From Liopterus haemorrhoidalis (Eukaryota > Arthropoda > Insecta > Coleoptera > Dytiscidae), in contig OZ020625.1 in the NCBI GenBank assembly GCA_963971575.1, positions 372,001-436,000 of the forward strand: 64,000 nucleotides of DNA, in the 5' to 3' direction. The notes under the pieces were generated by a model that was not told the origin of the DNA, ran no database searches, and saw nothing but the letters and a program-made list of their open reading frames with translations. This document shows, in pieces, positions 52,423-63,245 of the stretch. Within the stretch, counting starts at the first letter, position 1. Each line of letters opens with the position of its first letter. Made by a program: the position numbers and the translations under genes.

Positions 52423-52843
52423 ATTTTTTTAAAAATATTTTTAAGTCCAGCCCTGTCCTGAAGGCCCATCTGTCAACCTTGGGTCAACCACCCTCTGGTC
52501 AAGGCACCCGGTGACCCCCCCCCCACGTCCCTGTTCCACCCAGGTCTCCAGCAACATGACTGCTAACACATATAACACTTTACCTCTGCGTCTTGGGCTA
52601 TTAGCTGTTACACTGATATTAAATTTGTACGTGTATGTATGTATATATGTCCGTCTGTGATTTAATTAACTCACATAAGGCTTCGTAGATAAGGCTTCCT
52701 TAATTGTACAAAAAAAAACTATTCTCCCTGAAAATAAAAATGGCTGATGACGGTTAAAAAAAAGTATATTTCGATAGAGAAGTTTATCAAAATGATGGGA
52801 TGTCATTTGTTTGAAGATTGAGAAAGAAATATCATTTAATTTT
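52423..52843. other. Unassigned stretch
   Basis: A C-run at 52515 and a short TGTATG/GTCCGTCTG tract at 52630-52660 are the only notable features. Confidence 0.4.
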
Positions 52844-53995
52844 TACCGACCGCCAACATATACAGGGTGTTTGTTTGAAACGGGGCACCCCGAAAATCTC
52901 CTTTATTTGTAAAGATACAAAAAATCTTCAGAACAAAAGTTAAACTAAGTTAAACTAAAGTTAAACGTGGCAAGCTTTGAAAACGATAAAAAAAGAAACA
53001 AAATATCAAAAATAAGCAAAATAAACTATTAAACTCTTGTTGTTTATAAAACATTTAATTGAAAAATTAAAATTTAAGTTATTTCATGTTATTTCATATA
53101 ATAACTAGTTGTAACAGTTTATTTTATTGTTTCTTTTTTTTATTGTTTTCAAAGCTTGCTACGTTCAACTTTGTAAAACTTATGTTGATTATTATTTTGT
53201 AAATAAATGGTCGCCATTTTGAAATGGTTAACATAAAAATATGATTTTTTGGTGTCATTGTAAAGCTAATTTAATGTACTTTTAGGAAAAAAATATAAAA
53301 TTATCGATTCCCTATGCTAGATCAAAAGTTGACATCATTTCCGGTGAAACGGGAAGTGCCTCAGAATTCTTATAGTAACCTTTAGATGGGCCTTTTTGTC
53401 TAGTTTAACTTTTGTTCTGAAGATTTTTTGTATCTTTACAAATAAAAGAGATTTTCGGGGTGCCCCGTTTCAAACAAACACGCTGTATAAGGGAGGTATT
53501 GTGATCATACCGATTTTGACATTTCGAGATTTCGATGGATCTCCACGAATTGAGGTCCCTACATAACGTTTTGACTATTTTTAGCATGATGTCTGTCGGT
53601 CTGTCTGTCCGTTTGTCCATCCGTCCGTCCGTCTGTCTGTCTGTCTGTCTGTGTACACGTGCAGAGCAAATTCGGCTAAAAGGATTTTTATGAAACTTCA
53701 TATTTAAACTTTTGACATCAATGGCACGAGTCGGTCAACTTTTGGTAAAAATCGGTTGACTAGAAATGGGAGTTTACTCGTGTCGGTTTTAAGATTCTTG
53801 CGAATATTTTACAACAGAATTATTTTTTCTTACTTATCTATTTTTCATATTTATATGTAACGTTTCCATGGTCATGATAAATAATATCTCTGTTAGAATA
53901 TATTAGGCCAAGTTATTTCTACTCTGCTGCTAGAATGTATTTTATACAAGTATTTTGTGATGGCGGTCGGTCCTGTGGTGGCCACAGCTGATTAT
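52844..53995 (+). mobile_element. HINE-B copy B4, interrupted by a TA-flanked MITE
   Basis: 5' ACCGACCGCCAACATA is broken after 18 bp by a 623-bp insertion and resumes TATAAGGGAGGTATTGTG at 53486. The GTCT/GTCC tract is at 53590-53652. The 3' end has GTGATGGCGGTCGGTCCTGT and the perfect hairpin CTGTGGTGGCCACAG. Confidence 0.8.
52863..53485. mobile_element. 623-bp MITE with about 85-bp inverted repeats
   Basis: The termini CAGGGTGTTTGTTTGAAACG and CAGCGTGTTTGTTTGAAACG extend as nearly perfect inverted repeats to TTCAGAACAAAAGTTAAACT. TA flanks both ends (52861-52862, 53486-53487). Tc1/mariner-type duplication; the interior has no recognised coding remnant. Confidence 0.9.
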
Positions 53996-54984
53996 TTTCT
54001 TTAAATGTTTTTAATATAAAAACCTACAAGCTATAAGAAAAATATACTGACAAATTTAGGTTAATTTGCTATTGTTTATAACAGTTATTTTATCCCTATT
54101 AAAATTTGTATTTTTATTTGCAGTTGTTAGAAAAATATTGAAGAAAACAACTCAAAAGGGCAACCTCCAACCGCCTGAGGAGGAGTTGGCTTCATAACAA
54201 GTTACCCGCGTTCAGTCTCTGTTATATAACCTCTAAAACCAGTGTCCTGACTGACTCATCAACGTCCAGACCAAACCACTGGACCTAGAAACATGAAATT
54301 CGGGGAGTATATTCCTTTCATGATGTAAGCACCCACTAAGAAGCGATTTTTCGAAATTCGGCCCCTAAGGGGTGAAATATGATGTCATGGGGTCCTGAGT
54401 ATCTTTTGGGGCTAATGAGATATTGACTCTTATACTTGTATGTCTGTTTTTTGGTTTTGGCCGAACTAGATTTTGAAATATATTGAAATGGTCCGAGAAG
54501 ACATTAAACTAAAGAAGTTACTATAAGAAGGGACTCCATAAAAAGGTACAGTAACTGTAAACAATTTATAAACAAGTTTCTTATTTATTTATTTATTTAT
54601 TTTTCAGAAAGTACCATGTTCCTGTTTGCTGAGTGATATATGGGATATTTCAAACGTATAATAGGAACATTTTTATTATATCAAGTTGCAATGAGCTCAC
54701 TTTTTAGCGCCTAAAGTGAGCTATTGCTAAACAAAATGACTTTGATTTTCAAAATTTTATCTACAGGAAACGTGATGACTTCAATTTTCTGGGATGCGAA
54801 GAGGACATCGCTCATTGATTATTTTCCGAAAAAAGGCAAGTATTTTGCTTTTTGGCAGAAAGGGGGGGGGGCTCCTTGACTCAAGCCTAGGAGCCCCTCC
54901 TTCAGTGTACGCCCATTTATGGCGATAAAATGGGTCATGCCCCAATTATTATATTATTATTTTGACAAACGATTGAAGTTCTAT
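53996..54984. other. Unassigned stretch with a partial repeat similar to HINE-A's core word
   Basis: At 54175-54420 CTGACTGACTCATCAACG, CCACTGGACCTAGAAACATG and AAATTCGGGGAGTATATTCC resemble in order and spacing the HINE-A stretch CTGCTAAACCTAGAGAGTTG-AAATTTGGC. It may be the surviving middle of another element of that type. The rest is AT-rich. Confidence 0.4.
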
Positions 54985-55696
54985 CTGTTGGTAATGTTTT
55001 TGTATTTTTGCACCTAGATGTTTTTGTTTTACCGAACTAGGCTTGTAAACGCATACTTTTACTCACCTTTAGAAACTTTGAAAAAAAAAAAAAATCGGCT
55101 GGTGTAATATTTTTTTTGCATATTAGAAAAGTGCGTGTCAATATATTTTTGCGGCTAGATGTTTGTGTTTTACTGGACTAGGCTTATAAACGCATACTTT
55201 GCCACACCATTAGAAACTTAGAAAAAGAAAAAAAATTCGATGGTGTAATATTTTTTTTTTTGCATTTTAGAAAAGTGCATGTCTATATATTTTCGCGGCT
55301 AGAATTTTTGTGTTTTACTGGACTAGGCTTATAAACGCATACTTTGCCAAACCATTAGAAACTTAGAAAAAGAAAAAAAATTCGATGGTGTAATATTTTT
55401 TTTTGCATTTTAGAAAAGTGCATGTCTATATATTTTCGCGGCTAGATGTTTGTGTTTTACCGGACTAGGCTTGTAAACACATACTTTACCGCACTATTAG
55501 AAGCTTAAAAAAAATTATTTCCTCCGGCGTAATTTTTTTTGGGTATCTTTGAAAAGTGCATGTCAATTAATTTTCACGTCTAGACGTTTGTGTTTTTTTC
55601 GGACTAGGCTTGTAAACGCATACTTTACCACACCATTAGAAGCTAAAAAAAATTTTCCTCCGATGTAATTTTTTTTTGCAATTTTGAAAATTGCGT

Positions 55697-56206
55697 GTAC
55701 TGCATGAATTTTTATTTTTGGCTGAAATAATTCATGAGCAGTAGGAATTGGTTCTTATTGATGAAAAATTAATTAAAAAAATATATTTAAAATATTAATT
55801 ATTATTTTTATGAAAAAATAATAATTAAAATAATAATTTAGGGTTTGTGCCATACATGGAACATTATGATTCTACATTATGTTACAAAAGAAAATGATTC
55901 CGTATTATTTGCTCGTCAATTGCTAGGTGTTCTTCATTAGGGATTAAAAGCAGTCGCCCTCGAATTTTTGAAAGAAAAGGTCGTATCTTCTAGTTGTCCT
56001 TTCTCAATAAATTCAGAGTTGAAGTGCAAATTCCGCTTGATATCCTCAAATCTATTGCAGCCCATTACTTGAGATACTGCAGGATCCATTGCTGTGTATG
56101 TGCCATATATGAACATTCATGAAGTAACGTTCTGATTCACTTTTAAAAATAAAATAAAAAATAAAAATCGGAATGTGCCATATATGGCACATTATCTGGT
56201 AAAGGG
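55697..56206 (-). mobile_element. piggyBac deletion derivative 2
   Basis: About 96% like 17818-18319. The right end GGTAAAGGG plus TTAA (56207-56210) is intact. The left end starts at ACTGCATGAATTTTT and lacks TTAACCCTTT, so a few terminal bases are lost. An ATAATAATT block is duplicated relative to copy 1. Confidence 0.85.
55893..56089 (-). pseudogene. piggyBac-like transposase remnant (copy 2)
   Basis: Same two fragments as the first copy: a VMGCNRFEDIKRN block from 56089 and LAIDEQII (first catalytic aspartate) near 55920. Both copies share the internal deletion, so they descend from one deleted parent. Confidence 0.65.
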
Positions 56207-56625
56207 TTAATTAAAAAATTTTTTGGGCATTTTTGAAAAGTGCATGTCAATTAATTTTCACGTCTAGACGTTTGTGTTTTATCAGACTAGGCTTGTAAAC
56301 GCATACTTTACCACACCATTAGAAGCTTAACATTTTTTTCCTCCGTTGTATTTTTGAAAAGTGCTATGTTAATTTTCGCGTCTAGACGTTTATGTTTTAC
56401 CGGACTTGGCTTGTAAACGCATACTTTACCACACCATTAGAAGCTTATTTTTTTTTTTCATCCGGTCTAATTTTTTTTTGGGCATTTTGAAAAGTGCATT
56501 AATCGCGTCTGGATGTTTGTGTTTTACCGTACTAGGCTTGTAAACGCATACTTTACCGAACCATCGCTTCAAAAAAAATTTTTTTTTCGTCCGTGTAATT
56601 TTTTATGAATTTTTGAAAAATGCGT

Positions 56626-56925
56626 GAGGCCAACCCTGCTTTGCTAGGAATGTTCATGTGACTGAGTATCTGGTGACCGTAGTGTCTGAAGCCAGAGCCG
56701 CGAGAACGCGGGACTGCGGGACAGCGCTGGCCTGGAGCATCGTCCGAACCAAGCTCAGAAACACTACACTCCGTGAGAACATACGTTCAGCACATGGCAC
56801 TATCATGTAACAACCACCACTCTGATAACAACACGATAACAAATGTGGGAATGACACAACCGACATATAATATCCAACAAGGCTACGCTTGCAAATATTC
56901 TACAAATATCAAAATATAACAGCCA
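56626..56925. other. GC-richer unassigned block
   Basis: About 50% GC at 56640-56780 (GAAGCCAGAGCCGCGAGAAC, GACAGCGCTGGCCTGGAGCA), unlike its AT-rich neighbours. A short minus-strand frame (56654-56866) has no recognised similarity. It may be part of an unknown element. Confidence 0.4.
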
Positions 56926-58430
56926 ACTCTTTCGAAAAACTAAATGCAAAATTCTACGGTCAGTAACTCGAAAACTAAACACGATAGCGGGAAACGGACA
57001 ACGGCATTCGATTTAGGGCACTTTTGTTGTATAGTGTACCAATTTTCAACTCCCCACGACGTCTGGAAGGGGCATAAATAATTTTTAAAAAAATATCCCA
57101 ACAAAACACCAAACTGTTTCGAAAAACTAAATGCAAAATTCTACGGGCAGTAACTCAAAAACTAAACACGTTAGCGGGAAACGGGCAACGGCATTCGATT
57201 TAGGGCACTTTTGTTGTATAGTGTACCAATTTTCAATTCTCCACCACGTCTAGAAGGGGCGTAAATAATTTTTAAAAAAATATCCCAACAAAACAGTAAA
57301 CTGAACTTTTTCGAAAAACTAAATGCAAAATTCTACGGGCAGTAACTCAAACACTAAACACGTTAGCGGGAAACGGGCAACGGCATTCGATTTAGGGCAC
57401 TTTTGTTGTATAGTGTACCAATTTTCAACTCCCCAAGACGTCTAGAAGGGGCATAAATATTTTTTTTTTAAATATCCCTTCAAAACAGTAAACTGAACTG
57501 TTTCGAAAAACTAAATGCAAAATTCTACGGGCAGTAACTCAAACACTAAACACGTTAGCGGGAAACGGGCAACGGCATTCGATTAAGGGCACTTTTGATG
57601 TATAGTCTACCAATTTTCAACTCCCCACAACGTCTAGAAGGGGCATAAATAATTTTTTTTTAAATTTCTCAACAAAACAGTAAATTGAACTGTTTCGAAA
57701 AACTAAATGCAAAATTCTACGGGCAGTAACTCAAAAACTAAACAGGTTAGCGGGAAACGGGCAACGGCATTCGATTTAGGGCACTTTTGTTGTATAGTGT
57801 ACCAATTTTCAACTCCCCAAGACGTCTAGAAGGGGCATAAATATATTTTTTTTAAATATCCCTTCAAAACAGTAAACTGAACTGTTTCGAAAAACTAAAT
57901 GCAAAATTCTACGGGCAGTAACTCAAAAACTAAACAGGTTAGCGGGAAACGGGCAACGGCATTCGATTTAGGGCACTTTTGTTGTATAGTGTACCAATTT
58001 TCAACTCCCCAAGACGTCTAGAAGGGGCATAAATATATTTTTTTTAAATATCCCTTCAAAACAGTAAACTGAACTGTTTCGAAAAACTAAATGCAAAATT
58101 CTACGGGCAGTAACTCGAAAACTAAACACGTTAGCGGGAAACGAGCAACGGCATTCGATTTAGGGCACTTTTGTTGTATAGTGTACCAATTTTCAACTCC
58201 CCAAGACGTCTAGAAGGGGCATAAATAATTTTTTTTAAATATTCCAACAAAACAATAAACTGAACTGTTTCGAAAAACTAAATGCAAAATTCTACGGGCA
58301 GTAACTCAAAAACTAAATACGTTAGCGGGAAACGAGCAACGGCATTCGATTTAGGGCACTTTTGTTGTATAGTGTACAAATTTTCAACTCCCTACCACGT
58401 CTGGGAGGGGCATATATATATTTTTTTTAA
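56926..58430 (+). repeat. Tandem array T9, 192-bp unit, eight units
   Basis: CTAAATGCAAAATTCTACGG recurs at 56940, 57127, 57319, 57511, 57703, 57895, 58087 and 58278 (spacing 187, then 192 five times, then 191). The core reads CTCAAAAACT-AAACACGTTA-GCGGGAAACG-GGCAACGGCA-TTCG. Units are very similar, making this the most homogeneous array in the window. Confidence 0.95.
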
Positions 58431-58800
58431 TTTTCAAAAATTTACATTTTTTCAAAATTTAATAATACAAAAACTAAAAAATATATTGAACAATGGATCG
58501 AGGCGTCCGATTTAGGGCCCTTTTGTTGTACAATGTTCAAATTTTGAGCTCTCCAAAAAAAAAAAAAAAATAGGACTCAATAATTTGAAAAAAAAGATTA
58601 TTAATAAAATAATCATAACTTGAAATCGGGAAGAGATATTCAAAAACGGAAAAAAGCATTGGGTTCAGAAAAGCTTAAGCTAATATTAAACCAATTTTTA
58701 ATTTATAAAAAAAAAAATATAAGGCCCTTAACGAACATCAAATTTTTTTTTTAATAATTATTTTGAAGATATTTAATGTGTAATACAGCCAAAAATACCT
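58431..58800 (+). repeat. Decayed units continuing array T9
   Basis: Two diverged units: CAAAAACTAAAAAATATATT with ATTTAGGGCCCTTTTGTTGT, and at 58619 the core CTTGAAATCG-GGAAGAGATA-TTCAAAAACG-GAAAAAAGCA-TTGG in the same register. A-runs at 58555 and 58710. Confidence 0.7.
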
Positions 58801-59238
58801 CGGTTAGTAGAGTGTTAAATCGTTTCACACCCACGTAGTGTCCCATGCTGAGAAAATGTTTAAAAATAAAACAGATTTTGAACAACTGTTGGTATGCCTG
58901 TGTGAAAACAAGTTATCGAAAGATACACTAAATAAAATAATAAAAAATTACTCGATCGACCTGTCACACGGAAAACACAAGCGTAGGAACATGGGGCAAT
59001 ACAAAAATAAAAACCACAAAAACCCCTTTTTTTTCAATGCCCATTTATAAAATTGACGTACGTCTCTGGTACCCCGGGTGGGGTCGGGGGGAAGTACGTG
59101 TTATTCCGGTTTTAGTTAATTTGCATGGAAATTTCATTCTTCAAGAATATTTGTCTTTTGGAACACCTCGATCAATTTCAATCACTATTCTTTAATCTTG
59201 TAGCATGAATGCAAATTTTGCGGAACATAGGTCTATAA
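58801..59238. other. Unassigned stretch
   Basis: A plus-strand frame (58838-59050) has no recognised similarity. GGTACCCCGGGTGGGGTCGG near 59070 is a GC-rich word. Confidence 0.4.
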
Positions 59239-59314
59239 CAGTGTTTCTCAACTGGAAACGTACTGCGGACCAGTAAAATATTTAATTTTCTACCGCGGAC
59301 CCCTAAAAATAAAG
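59239..59314 (+). mobile_element. hAT-type 5' end, interrupted by mariner
   Basis: CAGTGTTTCTCAACTGG followed by ACTGCGGACCAGTAAAATAT and CCGCGGACCC, the kind of terminus seen in the hAT MITE at 15697. It ends at the TA where the mariner terminus begins. Confidence 0.55.
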
Positions 59315-59387
59315 TATTGGGTTGTTACATAAGTTTTTTTTTCTCCTTTTATTCAATAAAATATACATTCTAAAAAAACTTTTATTA

Positions 59388-60240
59388 TCAAATGTACTGT
59401 CCATTATTTTCTATCATTTTGGACAAACGCTCAGGCAATTTCATACTACCCTTTTCACACTAGAACTTTAAGATCGGATGTTAAAGTGAATGTATCTTTA
59501 AACGCTAATGTGAAACCGTATGGCCTCGTCTAAATACAAGCGATGTTTAAGACAGAGATCTGCGTCTTAAACATCGTCCGCATTGCCAATTTAATTTCTA
59601 TTATAAAAAAATACTCCTTGAATTTGTGCTGTCAACATTTTATATTATCATAAACAAGAATACTGTATTATATCGACGTTATAAGAAGTTTATACTTATT
59701 GTTATAATAAAATTATTTATTTTAATAATGTGTTTAATAAAATACAGAGCTACAATAATTGAGATAAAATGTATCGACTTACATGTTAATACCGGTGTAA
59801 TATATTCTTTATTGTAGAATGAAATGAAATATCCATATTTGTTTATAATAATTCAAAATGTGCGTCTGCGCAGACAGTTCAAAACTGGTAATTTCATGAC
59901 GGTAACTTAAGGACAAAATTACTGTAGCTGATGACAGCACCGGAGATTTAAACATCAAGTGTGAAAGCATACCGATCTTAAACATCGGTGAACTTTAAGT
60001 TCACTCGTCTTAAAGATCTAGTGTGAAAAGGGTATAATGCCATCTCTCCAGAAGGTTCCGTCTTTGCTCTCGAAAAATCTGTACAGCTGAATTTTGATAT
60101 TGTCCAAAGATGCGAAATTTTTTTTGTTAAGGGAATTTTGTAGAAAGCAGAACAAATAGTAGTCGGATGGTGTGACGTCTGGACCAAATGCTCCGACTTA
60201 CGGAGAATACGCTAGGTGCGGGAGAACCTCCCATTTGAGT
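59388..60240 (-). pseudogene. mariner transposase C-terminal remnant split by MITE C
   Basis: From 60240 the minus strand reads LKWEVLPHLAYSP, a stop and a short insertion, then PDVTPSDYYLFCFLQNSLNK and FFESKDGTFWRDGI up to 60035. MITE C intervenes; the frame resumes at 59446 as MKLPERLSKMIENNGQYI and stops at 59388. PDxxPSD holds the third catalytic aspartate. The two parts join in frame when the MITE and one TA are ignored. Confidence 0.85.
59449..60032 (+). mobile_element. MITE family C, copy 4
   Basis: CCCTTTTCACACTAGAACTT ends, TA on both sides (59447-59448, 60033-60034). Inserted in the mariner transposase remnant, which proves that TA is the duplicated target. Has a 17-bp deletion relative to copy 1 after TTCTTTATTGTAG. 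Confidence 0.9.
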
Positions 60241-60570
60241 TTTATATTTTATTTTTCAAATTTGCTACCTTCATCAAAATTTTAAAACTCGAAAACCAAA
60301 ACGTATTTCAAAAAACGGACCACGGCATACGATTTAGTGCCATTTAGTTGTACAGAATACACATTTTTAAGTCTCCATCATGTCTGGAGAGGCAATTTTT
60401 AATGGAATATCATTTTAGGAAATATCATGTTCAAAATTTTAAAACTCAAAAACTAAAATATGTATCAAAAAACGGTCGACGGCATTCGATTAAGGACTTT
60501 TTTGTTGTAAGGTGTACAAATTTTGAGCTCTCCAACAACTCTGGAACGCGCAGAATTTTTTTTTTTTAAT
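60241..60570 (+). repeat. Tandem array T10, two units
   Basis: The core CTCGAAAACC-AAAACGTATT-TCAAAAAACG-GACCACGGCA-TACG at about 60287, and a second with CTCAAAAACT-AAAATATGTA at about 60444, followed by GATTWAGKGCC- and TTGTTGTA-type words as in T9. Truncates the mariner element. Confidence 0.75.
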
Positions 60571-60829
60571 TTTAAAACTTTTTTATTCACTATTTTTTAA
60601 CTTTTTAGATTCACATTTTTTAAATCACTGTTGATTGTTGTGTTGACTGGTGTCGAACTCAGGTACTGTTGAACTCGGAGGTTGGACGACATCTTTACCT
60701 GACAGTATTAGAACAAAAAAGCAATCTAATGCTGCCCGGTAAGATGTAGAGCCATTTCTCCTTAAAAAAATCTTTTCTTGGTCTTCCTCTTCTCTTGACA
60801 CTGTTGACACTTTGATCACTGCGACCCAA
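60571..60829. other. Unassigned stretch
   Basis: The minus-strand frame at 60625-60840 has no recognised similarity. Confidence 0.4.
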
Positions 60830-60963
60830 AAACGGTTCACGACCCAAAAGATGTCACGATTTTTTCTGAAATAGTCATCAAGGGTTTTCTTTACTTACAT
60901 CTTTGTATGTCTCGTTACAGTAAATATTATGATGTATCGCGATACAGAGGTTGAAAAACACTG
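60830..60963. mobile_element. hAT-type 3' end
   Basis: It ends GAGGTTGAAAAACACTG (complement CAGTGTTTTTCAACCTC). It could be the partner of the hAT end at 59239, which would make the mariner and array sequence a composite insertion, but the subterminal sequences do not clearly match. Confidence 0.35.
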
Positions 60964-61335
60964 GTTTAGTTATTTCACAAAAATTTAAGTTTTATTTTAG
61001 ATTTTTTTATTATTATTTAGAGTCCACAAGTTGTTGAAATTGAACAGTTTTAGCTGTATTACAGTTCATTTAGATTTCTTCGATAGAATACGCCTATTAT
61101 ATGTATTACGCTATTGCCACATGTCTGTCTGTCTGTATGTGTGTGTGTGCATGTAGAGCCTGTGCGTGTGTCTGAGAGGCGCCAGACACGCCCATAAAAC
61201 AACAAGCGCCTCGCAAGCGTCAACCGTTGCTAACTAATATCATTCATAGTTTTCCAACAAAAACACTTTTACAAAATTGCTTACATAATGCCCCTAATTC
61301 TGTTTAACACCATCAAACCTACATCCACACTACAA
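60964..61335. other. Unassigned stretch with a GTCT/GTGT tract
   Basis: CTATTGCCACATGTCTGTCT and a TGTGTG run at 61125-61150 resemble the microsatellite part of another HINE-like element, without recognisable ends. Confidence 0.35.
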
Positions 61336-62390
61336 CTAACACCTGGGGAATCGAATGGCGTCAACCGTTTTTTGATATCTCCCCCCAATTTTGACTTACG
61401 AACCCCCAAAAATAAACTAAAAATTTTTTTTCATTGGTTGAATTTTTTTAGCATAAAGTCTTGGGGGCAAATAAGGATTGGGGAATCGAATGGCGTTAAC
61501 CGTTTTTGATATCTCCCCCCAGTTTTGAGGTACGAACCCCCAAAAATAAACTCAATTTTTTTTTATTGGTTGGATTATTTAGTGTAAAGGCCCTTAAAAA
61601 ATGTTTAGGGCTGTCAAAATATGTATACAATATAAATAAGGATTGGGGAGTCGAATGGCGTCAACCGTTTTTTGATATCTCTCCCCAGTTTTGAGATACG
61701 GACCCCCAAAAAAAAACTCAATTTTTTTTTATTGGTTGGATTATTTAGCATAAAGGCCCTTGAAAATTGTTTAGGGCTGTTAAAATATGTATACAATACA
61801 AATAAGGGTTGGGGAATCGAATAGCGTCAACCGATTTTTGATATTTCCCCCTTATTTTGAGATATGGACCCCCAAAAATAAACTCACATTTTTTTCATTG
61901 ATTGGATTATTTAGTATAAAGGCCCTTAAAAAATGTTTAGGGCTGTCAAAATATATATACAATACAAATAAGGATTGGGGGATCGACTGGCGTTAACCGT
62001 TTTTTGATATCTCCCCCCATTTTTCAAAATACAAACCCCTAAAATGACCTAAAAAAAAAATTGTCCATTGGTTGGATTATTTTAGCATTAAGGCCCTTAA
62101 AAAATGTTTAGGGTTACCAAAATACGTGTCCATTATAAATAAGGCCTGGGGAATTTGATGGCGTCAACAGTTTTTTGATATTTCCTCCCAATTTGAAATA
62201 TGGTCCCTCAAAGAAAACTCAAAAAAACGTATCCATTGGTTGGCTTATTTTAGCAGAAAGGCCCTTAAAAAACGGGCTACGTACACAATATCAATAAGAT
62301 CCGAGGAATCGACTGGCGTCAACCGTTCTTTGATATCTCTTCCCAGTTTAGAGATACGGGCCTCCAAAATGAAATAAAAAAAATTGTCAA
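61336..62390 (-). repeat. Tandem array T11a, about 145-165-bp units
   Basis: Seven units with AATCGAATGGCGTCAACCGT, TTTTTGATATCTCCCCCC and GAACCCCCAAAAATAAACT. Same unit type as T1 and T2 but locally homogenised with a different linker (ATTGGTTGGATTATTTAGC, AAATGTTTAGGGCTGTCAAA). The periodic peptide NGVNRFLISPPNFEIRTPK is a product of the repeat. Confidence 0.9.
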
Positions 62391-63245
62391 ATTAAAAAAA
62401 AAGATTAAATTCTTAAATTTTCAGTTTAAAATATACTTCCGATAGAATTAAGACCTTCTAAATCTCACACCGTTATCCATTTTTCAATATCTATACATAA
62501 TTTTGAGTTAGGGCCTCACAAAAAAAAAAAAAAATGAAATAAAAAAAAAAATTAAATCCTCTTAAAATTTTTGATTTAAAATATACTTCCTGTACAACTA
62601 AGACCTCCTAAATCTCATACTGTTGTCCATTTTTCAATATTTATCCATAATTTTGAGTTAGGGCCTCACAAAAAAAATTAAATAAAATTTAAAAAAAAAT
62701 TAAATCCTCTTAAAATTTTTGATTTAAAATATACTTCCTGTAGAACTAAGACCTCCTAAATCTCATACCGTTGCCCATTTTTCAATATCTATCCAACATT
62801 TTAAGTTAGGGCCTCACAAAAAAAAAAAAAACAAAATTAAAAAAGACTAAATCGTCTTGAATTTTTAGTTTAAAATATATTTCTTATACAACTAAGACCT
62901 CCTAAATCTCACACCGTTGTCCATTTTTCAATATCTACCCATAATTCTAAGGTAGGGCCTCTCAAAAAATTTGTAAAATTTAAAAAAAATCTTTAAAATT
63001 TTGGTTTAAAATATACTTCCTATAGAAATAAGACCTCCTGAATCTCATACCGTTGTCCATTTTTCAATATTTATCCATAATTTTGAGTTAGGGCCTCTCA
63101 AAAAAAAAGTAACATTTAAAAAAAAAAAAAATTTGGTTTAAAATATACTACTTATACAACTAAAACCTCCTGAATCTAATGCCGTTGTCCATTTTTCCCT
63201 ACCTCTTCCCATTTTCGAGTTAAACATTTCCAAAATACTCTAGTG
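62391..63245 (-). repeat. Tandem array T11b, about 150-160-bp units
   Basis: Six units with CTCAYACCGTTGTCCATTTT, TCAATATCTATCCATAATTT and GAGTTAGGGCCTCACAAA. Minus-strand core: CTCAAAATTA-TGGATAGATA-TTGAAAAATG-GACAACGGTA-TGAG. Unit sequence differs strongly from T11a next to it, yet the core register is unchanged. Confidence 0.9.

Larger units (their letters stand above)
54985..56625 (+). repeat. Tandem array J, about 115-145-bp units, split by piggyBac
   Basis: GGACTAGGCTTRTAAACGCA recurs near 55032, 55173, 55319, 55462, 55601, 56284, 56402 and 56529. Units also have CCATTAGAARCTTA and TTTTGAAAAGTGCRTGTC. This array does not carry the 44-bp core of the T arrays. It is interrupted at 55697-56206. 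Confidence 0.9.
59317..60240 (-). mobile_element. mariner element, 3' part, with nested MITE C
   Basis: TA (59315-59316) then the terminus TTGGGTTGTTACATAAGTTT. The C-terminal part of the transposase follows on the minus strand, split by MITE C copy 4. Truncated at about 60240 by tandem-array sequence. Confidence 0.8.

Noticed and set aside
59239..60963. A single complete hAT element with ends at 59239 and 60963
   Set aside because: The subterminal sequences of the two ends do not match beyond CAGTGTTT, and an 8-bp duplication was not found; kept as separate tentative ends.
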